Below, in pieces: positions 9,838 through 18,660 of a DNA stretch of 20,565 nucleotides. The notes under the pieces are model-generated. The model was not told the origin of the DNA. It did no database searches and worked only from the letters and a program-made list of their open reading frames with translations. Position numbers and translations under genes: made by a program. Within the stretch, counting starts at the first letter, position 1. Every line of letters starts with the position of its first letter. Location of the stretch: positions 1-20,565 of the forward strand of contig CAXNAD020000389.1 of the NCBI GenBank assembly GCA_964200185.2, written 5' to 3'. This DNA is from Choristocarpus tenellus KU-1152. Its lineage: Eukaryota; Phaeophyceae.

Positions 9838-10016
9838 ATTGGTCCTTATGTTATTGAAGTCATTGTGGGACACAAATCTGGTCGTGGATCTCGTTCACCT
9901 ACAAAAAAATATATATAGTACGCCTTAAAGGTTATGACGTGCTTCTGATGTATTCTATCATCCACGTGATTTGTCGCAATGTGTAGAAATGATTTCTACA
10001 TATCGCCAACAACATT
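9838..10016 (+). pseudogene. C-terminal chromodomain of the chromovirus (frameshifted)
   Basis: Chromodomains read methylated histone tails and steer integration of chromoviruses to particular chromatin. The N-terminal strand YVIEVIVGHKSGRG is seen at about 9844. The core YIVRLKGYD follows at about 9912, in the next frame after an A-rich run containing a stop. The terminal part, with HPRDL (about 9960) and the C-terminal helix ISTYRQ, is in a third frame. These three blocks correspond to strand 1, the W-K-G-Y core and the C-terminal helix of the fold. A Leu stands where Trp is common in the core (RLKGY for RWKGY). Confidence 0.7.
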
Positions 10017-10564
10017 GCCTACACACAGCCAATTCCAACACTAAACCTTTCGTTGATACCAACTCTGATCCGTGAAACGTTTCCATACTTGATTGAACTT
10101 CATACTGGAGGTGATACATTTATAAAATATGGGTGTTGGGATTTCTATTTGTGTTTCATTCAATGATTTGTGGTTGTCTTGTAAATTGTATGTATATGTG
10201 TATATATATTCTAAATGGATGTTTCTTCCGGTCAATATCAACTTATACCAAGTTGATTTTCTTTTCATGTGCACCCATGTATGAACAGAGAAGACCTGAT
10301 TTCATTTTTCGAAATGACTCTTGCACACTTGTATTATTTTGTTTATATTATTATTTCAGTATGTTTATTTTTTATTATTATTATTTATTTATTTTTCTAT
10401 TTTATCAGGAAGGGACAACCTTTTTGTTCAACAGTTCTTCCAGTGATTGTGTATGACCAACTCCATCCCCGTGTTGTTTGTCAACGGTTTAAAATTGACT
10501 TTCTTTTCAAACTTTATTTATTTATGGTTGATTAGAACATCCATGTGATATGTTGTTGAATATT
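10017..10564 (+). other. AT-rich stretch inside the Ty3 element, no recognisable gene
   Basis: It lies between the chromodomain and the last ORF of the element. T-rich runs dominate 10330-10410. Two overlapping open frames of 107 and 88 codons are low-complexity, rich in Phe, Tyr and Ile, and look like by-products of base composition. A pyrimidine run ending 'ttttatcag' at 10400-10410 resembles a 3' splice site, but a matching donor is not clear. Confidence 0.4.
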
Positions 10565-10569
10565 ATCTA

Positions 10570-10966
10570 TGCCAATACATAATGCATGATGCTGCAGCTA
10601 AACAGCTGAAATTTGATCACGATTTCTGCGCTCCTGTGGGACTCCCATATTTTTTCCCTCCTCATTGGAGATGATGGTCTATGTTTTTGCATCTGTATCT
10701 CCTTGATCGAGTTAAACAAAATTCATGCTCAGACTTGCTAGTCGTTGCCCATGCCCCTTTCACATCGAAGACTTGATCGGGCGTGGTCATATCTGATACA
10801 TCGAAATCGCGATCTTTCCATCTGGCTAGATATGTTTTATTATCTCACTCCTGAAGGTGAAACGGCACTGATTTGGTTGCCACCAAATCAATCTTATTCA
10901 CAAGTACTAAGTTGTTATGAGGCCTCACGAAAAACTGTTTTGATACATGTATCAAATCACATCTAG
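10570..10966 (+). pseudogene. Unexplained ORF between chromodomain and 3' LTR
   Basis: An open stretch ends at the polypurine tract. The last 73 codons (10745-10966) are uninterrupted and protein-like, with aromatic and charged residues (RRLDRAWSYLIHRNRDL, then LIWLPPNQSYSQVL). Upstream, in other frames, FCAPVGLPYFFPPHW (about 10627) and LYLLDRVKQNSCSDLLVV (about 10693) suggest one longer ancestral frame broken by indels. Ty3/Gypsy elements usually end shortly after integrase, so an extra ORF here is uncommon. I do not recognise the family. Candidates are a third element ORF, a captured gene fragment, or a displaced structural gene. Confidence 0.4.
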
Positions 10967-10979
10967 AGGGGGGGGGTGA
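10964..10979 (+). other. Polypurine tract (PPT)
   Basis: The run AGAGGGGGGGGG, immediately before the TG of the 3' LTR (10980), is the expected RNase H-resistant primer for plus-strand synthesis. It directly follows the stop codon of the last ORF. Confidence 0.8.
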
Positions 10980-11284
10980 TGTGAGAGCCATCTTCCAAAG
11001 AAGGTATACCTTGAAGGTAACCCGTATTGAAGAATCTGATATTAATATGACATTTGTTTTTGCATGTCAAGGTAATACCTGCTTGAAGAAAATTGCGGGT
11101 GGTTTGAGGGGATCTCGCCAACCCCCTTCATTCACTTTCCACTTGTTCACTCTTTCCTGAGAGACCTTATCAGGGGTTGCTCTCCCTCTTGCCTTGTCCC
11201 TCTCTGCATTTTCTTTCCTGCTGTGGGTCTTCCCGCTCCCATTCGGTCTGAAGAACCTGTCGGCTTGTTTACATCTCTTTCACA
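10980..11284 (+). repeat. 3' LTR of the Ty3/Gypsy element
   Basis: Partner of 5373-5676, with the same TGTGAGAGCC start and an end in TTTCACA, so this copy keeps the canonical TG...CA ends. Diverged parts include the region after base 37 and the stretch around 11090-11130. Confidence 0.88.
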
Positions 11285-11722
11285 CACTCACAAATGCATT
11301 ATACTCAAAGTATATGGTATCATCTCACGCACACCGGTAATTCAGAGACACCATGATATCAATATCCCGAAAACGTTTTGATTTGTTTTGAGGGTTGATG
11401 GAATGATCAATTGTCAATACTTCCATGTGGTACTATATTTTAACAAATATTTTCTTGGAAAACATGGAATATACTCCGAAGAATAGTTTATGGCTTCGGA
11501 GAAGCAAAGAATATAATATTTTATATCATCTTGAACGCATTTCAGCTCGGTAATTTCTGGACAGTTTCTTTTCGAAGAAAACTATTCGATTGAAAACCCA
11601 TTCACCCATCCAACCAGCAACAAACCAAAAAGCACAAAGACACGATTCCCTCCCTCCTACTATCGCATCAGTTGATCCCCCACTCCTCAGAGATCAGTAC
11701 TTCGTCGCGCACGCACCTCAAC
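11285..11722. promoter_or_regulatory. Intergenic region, presumed promoter and leader of the secreted-protein gene
   Basis: About 440 bases separate the 3' LTR from the start codon at 11723. The first half is AT-rich. The 120 bases before the ATG are C- and T-rich, as often in leaders of highly spliced algal genes. No clear TATA box at a fitting distance was found. The start context is 'caacATGg'. The Ty3 LTR lies upstream in the same orientation and could in principle contribute promoter activity, but nothing in the sequence demonstrates this. Confidence 0.3.
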
Positions 11723-14700
11723 ATGGCTCTGCTACCCTCTCGACTGGTGTTCCTTGGCCTGTTGTCCGTCCTCTACACCCGTTGCACAACCGGTTCGTAC
11801 TAAACTATAGCAGGATTTCATCTTCGACGATTTACACGTCTCCTTACAGCTCGTAAAAGATGCAATTGATTAAAACGTCATGTATAGCTGATATGTATCC
11901 CCAACACACTATCAAACGACCGTACACCACCAACCTACCTTCAGGAGTGTGGGTCGAGGTCGGAACCAAGGGTCAGGTGGGCTCCTCGGCCACGGCGTTC
12001 GATCCGCGTTTGCAAGCCAATAACGGTTGCAATCCGGGTGGCTGCACTCCTGCTTTGTCCAGGGTGAGAACATCAGTGAGCGACCAATATTTATCTGCTT
12101 CTAGTGCCATCGCCAATATCAATTGAGATATATAGTGTTGCATTAGCTCGTCAATACGAATCGAGTTGTGCGTCTCACCCGTACAATTCACTACAGTCTC
12201 CTGACCGACCACCCCCTAACCCTCCACAGGATGGAAGCTTGACTCCAACGTCAAGATGGTCTTGCTCAACCACTCTAGGCGTCAATGAATGTTCCATTAC
12301 CTACAGTTTCGGCACACCTCAACCTTTCAGGCGCATAGATGTTGGTGAGATGTGGTGGTTGGCTGATGTACTTGATGACGGTCAGCTTTCTGTTCGAAGA
12401 TTTTTGTGTATACGTTTTCGGTATGCAGTAGAACACAACCGCAGCTCACACGCACAGTCTTTCCTTTCTCTTGTTTTCTGCGCCTAATACTCTCCCCACC
12501 ACAACCCTGTGCGACTGCCCTTCCCATCATATTTTGAACGAAATGGTATTTTCTCTGTCATCGGTGTTGATATCATGAGAATGTACTGTAAACTATTTGG
12601 CCTTGGAACGAGATAGCAAGAAGTTTAAAAATTAAAAGTTTCAGTTTAAGGGCGACCCCAACTATGAAATATTTCGATTGCAGCGGTACTAGGTCGCTCA
12701 CTTCTCATCACACATGGAAATACTACGGCTACTCAGTTCAGTGTGGAGGTCCTGCATAGGGACAGCGTGGTATATGGAGCAAGAACCAATCAAAGTGTGA
12801 TGGCATCAGCTCGAAAAGAGTTCCACCTTGCAGGGATTCATGGCACGGGACAGTATGACAATGCAACTGTAGAACTCCTACTCCAATTTGTTGTTCTGGT
12901 CTCTCATATTGATTCTCTCCATGTAAGGGTTGGGTAAGTGTGTGACAGGCAAATTCGCAAAGGGTCTCTCCAAGTTAGTCCCATGGAGCCATTCTCTTGT
13001 CATTTTCGATCCAGTCAGTCTTCCTTCAACCACATTGCAAGTCCTCACACTTCGCAACATTCCAATAATGCTAATACTTTGCTGGGCATGCGGGGCTTGC
13101 TGTCCCCTCTATCTTCACAACCATCCGATGCTGCAACTACTCTCACCTACTGTACACATACAACCACTATAATGGCCTCATCTATTGACATTGCCCCATA
13201 CCAGCATTCTACCTGGGGGATGAGCGCACACGTGAGTTTGAGGTTGACAGCGACAGCACAAGGATGATCGACGATGAGAGTTCAGGGAACACTCTGGACT
13301 TGGAACAATTCGGTCCGACAACTGAAGTTTTCCTCACCGACGAAGTCACCATTGTATCCACACCGGTTGATAACGGTGAATGGTTCAGCCTCACCGAGGT
13401 ATGTCTTGAAGGGAATGCCTCAACTGATTATCCTGAATTCCTCTTGAGAAATTATGAGATATCGTTTCAGGGTTGCCAGCACAAGGGACATACTTGATCA
13501 CATTTTCACCTAGAAATCATACATCATGCGCTCGCTTACATTGATCTTATATCGTGTCTCCTACGAACTTGCCTGAACAAACAGCACAACCGGAATGATA
13601 TGAATCTAGTGTTGCCTGTTGTCCAAACGTACTGGACGGCCTTTTGCACAGAGTAACAAGAAGAACACACGAAAGGCAAAGAGCTGTGGTTTCAGAGTAC
13701 ATTCGATGAAAAGAAGTAGACTTTGAAGAATGGACTGCACATTCCCTCACATGCATTTTTACACCCTCGCCACCTCAACTATCTCATGAAATGGAACCCC
13801 GTATGTCGCTGTCCCATCGCAGGTGGACATTTGGGTGATTCGAGGCGAAGAGATTGCCGATTCGGGAAGGTCTGTGACTGTTTCTGCCACAGGGTTCGAT
13901 GATCGCACAGATTCTGGCTGCAACGGCCAGTGCCTTGCTTCTAACTCCAGGGTGAGGGACTACATGGTTCACAAGTGCTTCCAAGCTATAGATCTCTGCT
14001 ACTAGCTGATTCAAAGTGAAGTGTCAGTCATGAGTACAAATCAACTCAGGGTTGTCGCAATTCTGCTAGGGAGAAAATCAGAAAACAATAGCTTGATTGG
14101 AGATCCCACTTGTAGAACCCCTCACAATAGCAAGCTGTCGCATTAACACCTGCATGGTGCCCTTCCTCCTCCAGGATGGCAACTATGCAAGCGATGCAAG
14201 CCGTTGGTCGTGCATCAACTCTGACGCCGCAGGAGGGCTGTGCAGTATCACCTACGACTTCTCCTCTGGTGCCCGTCTCGACAGCATCCTTGTATGTGAG
14301 TTTCCTCAGCAGCATCTTCACTCCCACAGAGTAGACTGTCGTACAGCACAGGTGTCCCAAACCACACTTGAGCGTTAGGTTTGTTGCAAAATGAGAGGTC
14401 CAACAGTAGTCTACAGCATGCACATAGGTGTCATTATGAATCCCACCCCAGACTGCTATCACCGCCTAACCTACCTCTGACATCCGACCCATACCCATTC
14501 GTGCTACCCCCCTCAGCCCTTTTCCGAGGTGATGAGCGCACACGCTCGCTAAGTGTGTACCTTAACGGCAACAATAGTCCAGAAACAACTTGGACCAGCT
14601 CTGGCGACACGGATGGGCTTGAAGAGATTGAGATTAATCGCCAAGGGATCACCTCTGTCAGGCTCGAAGCACTCAACCTCGGGACTGAGTGGCTGAGTAT

Positions 14701-14731
14701 CAAGGAGACCATGTTCTACGTCAGCACCTGA
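11723..14731 (+). CDS. Secreted protein with two tandem F5/8 type C (discoidin)-like domains, seven exons
   Basis: Exons by splice sites and frame: 11723-11792, 11945-12063, 12230-12344, 13205-13398, 13823-13951, 14175-14295, 14517-14731. They give 320 residues ending in TGA. All introns are GT-AG; donors are mostly GTGAG or GTATG. Exon 1 encodes a signal peptide (MALLPSRLVFLGLLSVLYTR), so the product should enter the secretory pathway. Domain 1 spans about residues 24-170 and domain 2 about 171-320. Each has, in order, W-V near the start, a Cys pair (CNPGGC; CNGQC), SR-DG, SRWSC, C-S-I-T-Y-x-F, then GDERTR (106-111 and 254-259) and a closing W-[FL]-S-[LI]-x-E strand. These are the marks of the discoidin fold (ligand-binding beta-sandwich, often for carbohydrates). 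No catalytic domain accompanies them, so adhesion or cell-wall glycan binding is an inference. Confidence 0.82.
11793..11944 (+). other. Intron 1 (phase 1)
   Basis: Donor GTTCGT follows the signal-peptide exon and acceptor TTCAG precedes exon 2. Without splicing the frame stops at 11799-11801. The intron splits codon 24 (G|GA, Gly), separating signal peptide from mature protein, as is common in secreted modular proteins. Confidence 0.75.
12345..13204 (+). other. Intron 3 (860 bp, phase 1), no gene inside
   Basis: The longest intron of the gene. Donor GTGAGA at 12345 and acceptor ACCAG at 13200-13204 join two exons that align with exons 6 and 7 of the second domain. Open frames inside (for example 12743-12937) are not recognisable and have no fitting splice signals. 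The interior shows no repeat shared with the rest of the window. Confidence 0.7.
13399..13822 (+). other. Intron 4 between the two domains (424 bp, phase 0)
   Basis: Donor GTATGT and acceptor ATCGCAG. It lies after the Trp-containing closing strand of domain 1, at the Glu|Val junction, and so marks the domain boundary. Domain 2 ends at the matching point with the stop of the gene a few residues later. Confidence 0.75.
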
Positions 14732-15716
14732 GCGTTCCTGTCTCGTTCCTTGATTGCTCCAAACGTACGTTACAGACCTGGACCAGCAAATGAACCGGTC
14801 TGGAAGTTGAAACATTGCAGGGCCGCTGAGCATGGCATTAATCTAGAAGATGAATACAGTGCACGCAGTAGGAGTGTTCCCTTACGGTGATCTAACACAT
14901 GCATACGGCTATGTATGATAGCAAGGTACACTTCCTGACGTGGTGTTGCAGGGCGCATCTCATGCGTTTTGGCCTTTTTCACTTGAGTATGTATAGATGA
15001 TTTGTGGGAGGTTTGTTGTGCAGGTTACTGACGCAGTTGGATTGAAGAAAATCCGGCGTGCTTGCTCACACCTTTGCACCCTTGTAGAAACTGGTTTCAA
15101 CCGCACGAGTGAGAGGGGGGTGGAATTTCAAGAAGCAAAGGCTTGTTGTTGTAGAGAGCAGTACGACCTACTATAGTTGGCAGAGGGCACCAGTTGTGTC
15201 GTAGAAATCATTGGTTGGAGATGGGTGGGAGAAGAGTACGTCTCACTGATGATGGAGTGCTAGAGTTGACCTCAACTTGCTTCCAGAATCACACAAATTT
15301 TATTGATCTATGTTGGGATTGAGAATTTCTGTACGAAGTGGATATCCCCAGGCAAGTTCTAGCTGGCAAAGTCCACGAAGAGACATGAACTGTGAGGGTT
15401 TAGAATCGGGGTTGCCTTGAGGTGGAAGAAAATAAGACGGGCTCAGTTGTAGCTTGGTCCACCCACCCAACCAGAAAAGTTTCATCTTGAGCTCTGTTTG
15501 ATATTAGAATGCTGGGCGCATCGTAAATACCATTCCTTTTCTCTTTGCTAATAATGCGATTATATAGAAACACGATATGTGGTTTCTCCCATCTGTGACC
15601 CAATTTTGCCTCCAACAAGATGCTCTCGAGAGATGAGATGACAGGGCTCGAGAGAAGGATGGATACCGGTACAACCAGTATTTTCTCCCTCTACACGCAT
15701 CACAACACGTTGAAAA
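14732..15716. other. Downstream region, no recognisable gene
   Basis: Presumed 3' untranslated and intergenic DNA. No canonical AATAAA was found close to the stop codon. Minus-strand open frames here (15300-15485, 15400-15618) are short and not recognised. A 'ctcgaga' motif occurs twice near 15626-15655. Confidence 0.4.
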
Positions 15717-15723
15717 GTCAAAG

Positions 15724-15953
15724 TATCTTAAGGTAGAGCCGCGTCCGTTTGGGGGCGAAAATGAAAGGTTGCGATTTGGATGTAATTTTTGGTATCGTGT
15801 TTGTTAGGAAGTATTACTATCCTTGTTTCGGACACACTCTTAAATACGATGAACATTTTACCTACTCTGAAACATTTCTGAAATGTTCTAAGACCTCCGT
15901 GGGAACCCAAGCCACAAAGGGAAAAACAGGGCAAAGCTCGTACCCTCTAAGAA
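15724..15953 (+). mobile_element. Family A short inverted-repeat element, complete copy (about 230 bp)
   Basis: Same orientation and block order as 1079-1320. It starts 'gtcaaagtatctta', has 'ggtatcgtgtttgtt' and 'actatccttgttt' in the middle, and ends 'ctcgtaccctctaaga'. The internal hairpin seen in the other copies is altered here, with 'gaacattt' and 'gaaatgttc' as a new short inverted repeat. Non-coding. Confidence 0.68.
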
Positions 15954-16357
15954 CATTCGCTCGAAGGCTAGCCAATAATGGGGACTTGTTGTGACTGAAT
16001 CCTCGATGCGTCAGGGGATCATTAACGTTTCAAAAAAGGCTAAGTAAGCCCGAGGAACGCAAGCTGTTAGACTCGGTAAGGTTTCGGTTCCGCCAGAGTG
16101 TTGCTGTCCCTCTAATCCGTGAGAAACTTTGGTGGGGAAGTTGACAAGGAGGGGTTGTGTATCCTGGCGGCGTGTGATGCCTGCCTTTGATGGACGTGTG
16201 TCCATGTAACCATATCAGGATTCGATTTCATGACAGTAGCGTTCGTTACTACTTCTAATAATCACCTGTCTACATCTGAGTAGCTCAGCCCTGGACTAAA
16301 TTTTAACCCCTTCATCGTCAGTGTGGTGAGATGCAACTCACGCCTTAAGAGTATACG

Positions 16358-16788
16358 TATCTTAGAGGGTACGAGGTTTGCCTTGTTTGGACCCAAAGTA
16401 TCTGGGGGGGGGAGAGGTTCTACACCAGAGTGTCCGTTTGAACCAAAACCAGGAAAAGTGCACTATCATTATCCATCCAACGTATGAAACCAAATCACCC
16501 AAAAATCGCGACATGCAAAAATTGACCCCAATTGGACAGTCGCTACCCCCCCAGATACATTCACCCTTGGCCTTTTGGACTTGGATTCGCAAGGGTTTTT
16601 TTAATGACATTTTCCTACGCCGAAATATGTTGGAGTAGATTTCGAAGTAGGTAAAATGTGTACGTTATGAAAAGGTGTGTCCAGGGTCAGGATATTCACA
16701 CTTCCTAACATACACAATAGGTAGAATTGTATCAAAATAGCAACTTTGGATTTGGCCCTTCAAACTGATGCGACTCTGCCCTCTAAGG
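16358..16788 (-). mobile_element. Family A element, inverted, interrupted by a family B element
   Basis: Read on the minus strand it starts 'cttagagggcaga', continues with 'ttttgatac', 'aatatcctgaccc' and 'caccttttcataac', and ends 'cctcgtaccctctaagata'. This is the family A order. An internal stem is strong: 'gacattttcctacgccgaaat' at 16611-16631 is nearly complementary to 'atttcgaagtaggtaaaatgt' at 16639-16660. Positions 16398-16558, near the element's end, hold a foreign 161-bp inverted-repeat element. Confidence 0.65.
16398..16558 (-). mobile_element. Family B short inverted-repeat element, 161 bp, perfect 13-bp ends
   Basis: Ends GTATCTGGGGGGG (16398-16410) and CCCCCCCAGATAC (16546-16558) are perfect inverted repeats. 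It is inserted in the family A copy at 16358-16788, so it is younger than that copy. The part at 16492-16558, reversed, matches 20504-20565 over about 60 bases ('ggggtcaatttttgcatgtc'). There is no coding capacity. A clear target duplication was not found. Confidence 0.7.
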
Positions 16789-16789
16789 G

Positions 16790-16964
16790 TCAAAGTGTCC
16801 TGGGGGGTGGTGTCGACGTTCGTTTTTCACCCTTTTTTCGATTTTCACGTTTTTGGTGTGATTTGGTCGCAAGTGTCGGATTTGAAGTGTCAGCAAAAAA
16901 AAGAATTGTTTGACCGAAACGGACGCCCCCTCACAAACCACCCCCCCCTCCCAAGACACTTTGA
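16790..16964 (+). mobile_element. Family B short inverted-repeat element, 175 bp
   Basis: Ends TCAAAGTGTC (16790-16799) and GACACTTTGA (16955-16964) are perfect 10-bp inverted repeats. Each is followed inward by a G-rich (or C-rich) run, as in the 161-bp element. The interior shares 'tttttggtgtgatttggt' with the reversed 161-bp element, confirming a family. It abuts the family A element ending at 16788. Confidence 0.65.
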
Positions 16965-16969
16965 ACACT

Positions 16970-17330
16970 AAGATACTTCGACTCTAAACTATTACCTGGT
17001 GGGCGACTGCTCTCCATGAACACAACCATAGGGTACTCACATTGATGTTGGCACGGCCACAAGGTCTGGTGCTGTCCTGCGGAACGTTGGCCTTCAGTGT
17101 CCAGTCTCTAGATTTCTCTTCTTCTGTTCTCAGCATTTCATTGCTCAAGTGCTCTCCACTTCCTGGACTCTTACCAATCTAGGAACTGTCTATTATCACC
17201 ACCTTTTTTCCTCTATCCAAACAGGAGACACCAATCTCATATTCCATTTGGACCTCCTCACAATCTGAGACATGACCATCAGCAATACCCCTCAGCCCCT
17301 AGACTGAGAATGGACATACCTTTCTGATGC
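16970..17330. other. Anonymous region, nothing recognised
   Basis: There are no open frames of note and no repeat shared within the window. It separates the inverted-repeat cluster from the Copia fragment. Confidence 0.4.
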
Positions 17331-17339
17331 TTGGGCGGA

Positions 17340-17800
17340 TGCGAGGGGGAAATGTGCAGACTGGAGTTGGTCACTCCTCGACAAGGGAAAAAATGGTTGA
17401 AGGAGGTTTCAAGCGCACGGCATGTGCCGACTACATATTGTTTTTCCAAATGTGAAGGAAACGGAATATCCTTCCCGTCAGAAATATTGTGTGCATCCTC
17501 TGTTTGGTCATCACGAACCCATCTGCCTTAACGGTGAAGGGTGAGGACAGGGAGTTGAACGCTACGTCAGGGACAAGAGCGACACAGTCCATTAAACAAC
17601 ATGTACACAGTCGACTTGACCTATTTTACAAATTATGCCATGCATGCCGTACCCATCAATGGACCATATCGTGCCATCCACAACTGTCTTCTGGCGGCCA
17701 TCACAGCAGGGTTTGAAATTATGCATGTGTGTGTTGGGTGATTGTCACACGTTTGGAGAGCCCCCGAATCGTGAGAGTAACTCTCCATCCTAGGCAATCC
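17340..17800 (-). pseudogene. Ty1/Copia protease and start of GAG-pre-integrase region (broken)
   Basis: On the minus strand DSGA, the active-site motif of retroviral-type aspartic proteases, is at 17770-17759. A second block with VDGT (about 17685-17655) is in another frame. Then VPDVAFNSLSS (about 17575-17545) is in a third. A V-P-D-x-A-F-N-x-L-S block downstream of the protease is typical of Copia elements (before the GAG-pre-integrase domain). A last piece near 17480-17400 (LEKQYVVGTCRA) may be that domain. Several frameshifts and stops; no RT or integrase follows, so the element is truncated at its 3' side. Confidence 0.55.
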
Positions 17801-17899
17801 CACCTCCTTTCTGTCGGTCACGGTAGCCAAAGTAGACTTTGAATCTTCGTCCACCTTGGTATTTCTTCTTGGACCCTCTCCCTGACCCAGTCAGTGCTT

Positions 17900-18660
17900 C
17901 TGCCTGTTTACGAGAGATTTCCCTCCTCTGACGATAACCATATGGGCCGCTATGATTTTGCGCTCCACAATTCGCAAATCTGACACAAACTACAGTCGTG
18001 TTGACTCAGGGTCCTCCCGCGTCAGGACTGGCACATATGACCCTTCACATTTCCAGGGTTCACACGATAACCAGTTGTGTTATGATCACTACCCCAATTG
18101 GCCTTCATGGGCTCAGCCATCGGAGCACTCCCTGTCTCCTCACGGTTTCCTACCCCCCTTTGCAGAGGCAAATATCTGGACTGGGCTATCTCCTGGATCG
18201 TTGCCCAAGTCTGCCTTTCTTTTCCACCATTTTGTATGTAGAGCTTGGCTTTCCTGAAGTCACCATCCAAGCAATCCACCATGGCGATTTGTAGTTTTGG
18301 CTTGGACATCTCATGCCCCATCATCGCCAGCTGGTCAAACCATTCCACCATGGTGTGGTGAAGGTCACCTGGGGGTCTAATCCCCTTGACGTTTGGATAG
18401 CTAACATCAATTCTGTGGCGTAGCAATTTCCTCACCCAAATGGATTAGGAAATGTTCCGTTAACTGCTTCTACGCTCCAGAAGGTGAAGCTGCATTGCGG
18501 ACAATGTACCTATAGAATCCATTGGTGCTCCTCAGCAGGATGTCGCATACCTTCTTGGCCTTGACGACTTCTTTGGTCACCCCTTCCCTGATGAAGTTGA
18601 TGTCACCAACACAGAGACGATCCTCCCTGTCCTCCAGCGCTTGGTCAACGTTTCCCACTG
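17900..18660 (-). pseudogene. Ty1/Copia-type gag remnant
   Basis: Gag would build the virus-like particle. The frame at 18435-18022 contains a helical segment (LHHTMVEWFDQLAMMGHEM, then MVDCLDGDFRKAKLYIQ) resembling the capsid-like domain of Copia gag, with its 'interval before each cut' helices. Its end, GHMCQS (18036-18022), followed by a stop, looks like the second half of a CCHC zinc knuckle. ANCGAQNH, in another frame (about 17978-17952), may be a second knuckle trace. A basic stretch (GRGSKKKYQGGRR, about 17890-17850) precedes the protease. Upstream, 18658-18470 is an open frame that may be the N-terminal part. Confidence 0.5.

Larger units (their letters stand above)
5373..11284 (+). 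mobile_element. Degraded Ty3/Gypsy chromovirus-type LTR retrotransposon
   Basis: About 5.9 kb bounded by two related LTRs in direct orientation. After the 5' LTR come a primer-binding site and a leader. Then, in the order typical of Ty3/Gypsy pol, come a linker, reverse transcriptase with YMDD, RNase H, a zinc-binding integrase N-terminus, an integrase core and a C-terminal chromodomain, with a G-rich polypurine tract against the 3' LTR. Chromodomain after integrase is the hallmark of chromoviruses. At least eight frame changes or stops interrupt pol, and no gag zinc knuckle or DSGA-type protease is visible. No matching target duplication is seen at the outer ends (flanks 'gcgct' and 'cactc'). 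The element cannot encode its own replication. Confidence 0.9.

Noticed and set aside
10133-10535. Two overlapping frames with Phe/Tyr/Ile-rich 'membrane' segments
   Set aside because: Produced by T-rich, low-complexity DNA; no conserved pattern.
12743-12937. Possible extra exon in intron 3
   Set aside because: No homologous exon exists in the second domain, and the flanking exons already join in frame at a matching intron position.
16783-16968. ORF in both strands across 16783-16971
   Set aside because: It coincides with the palindromic family B element, where both strands are open because of symmetry.
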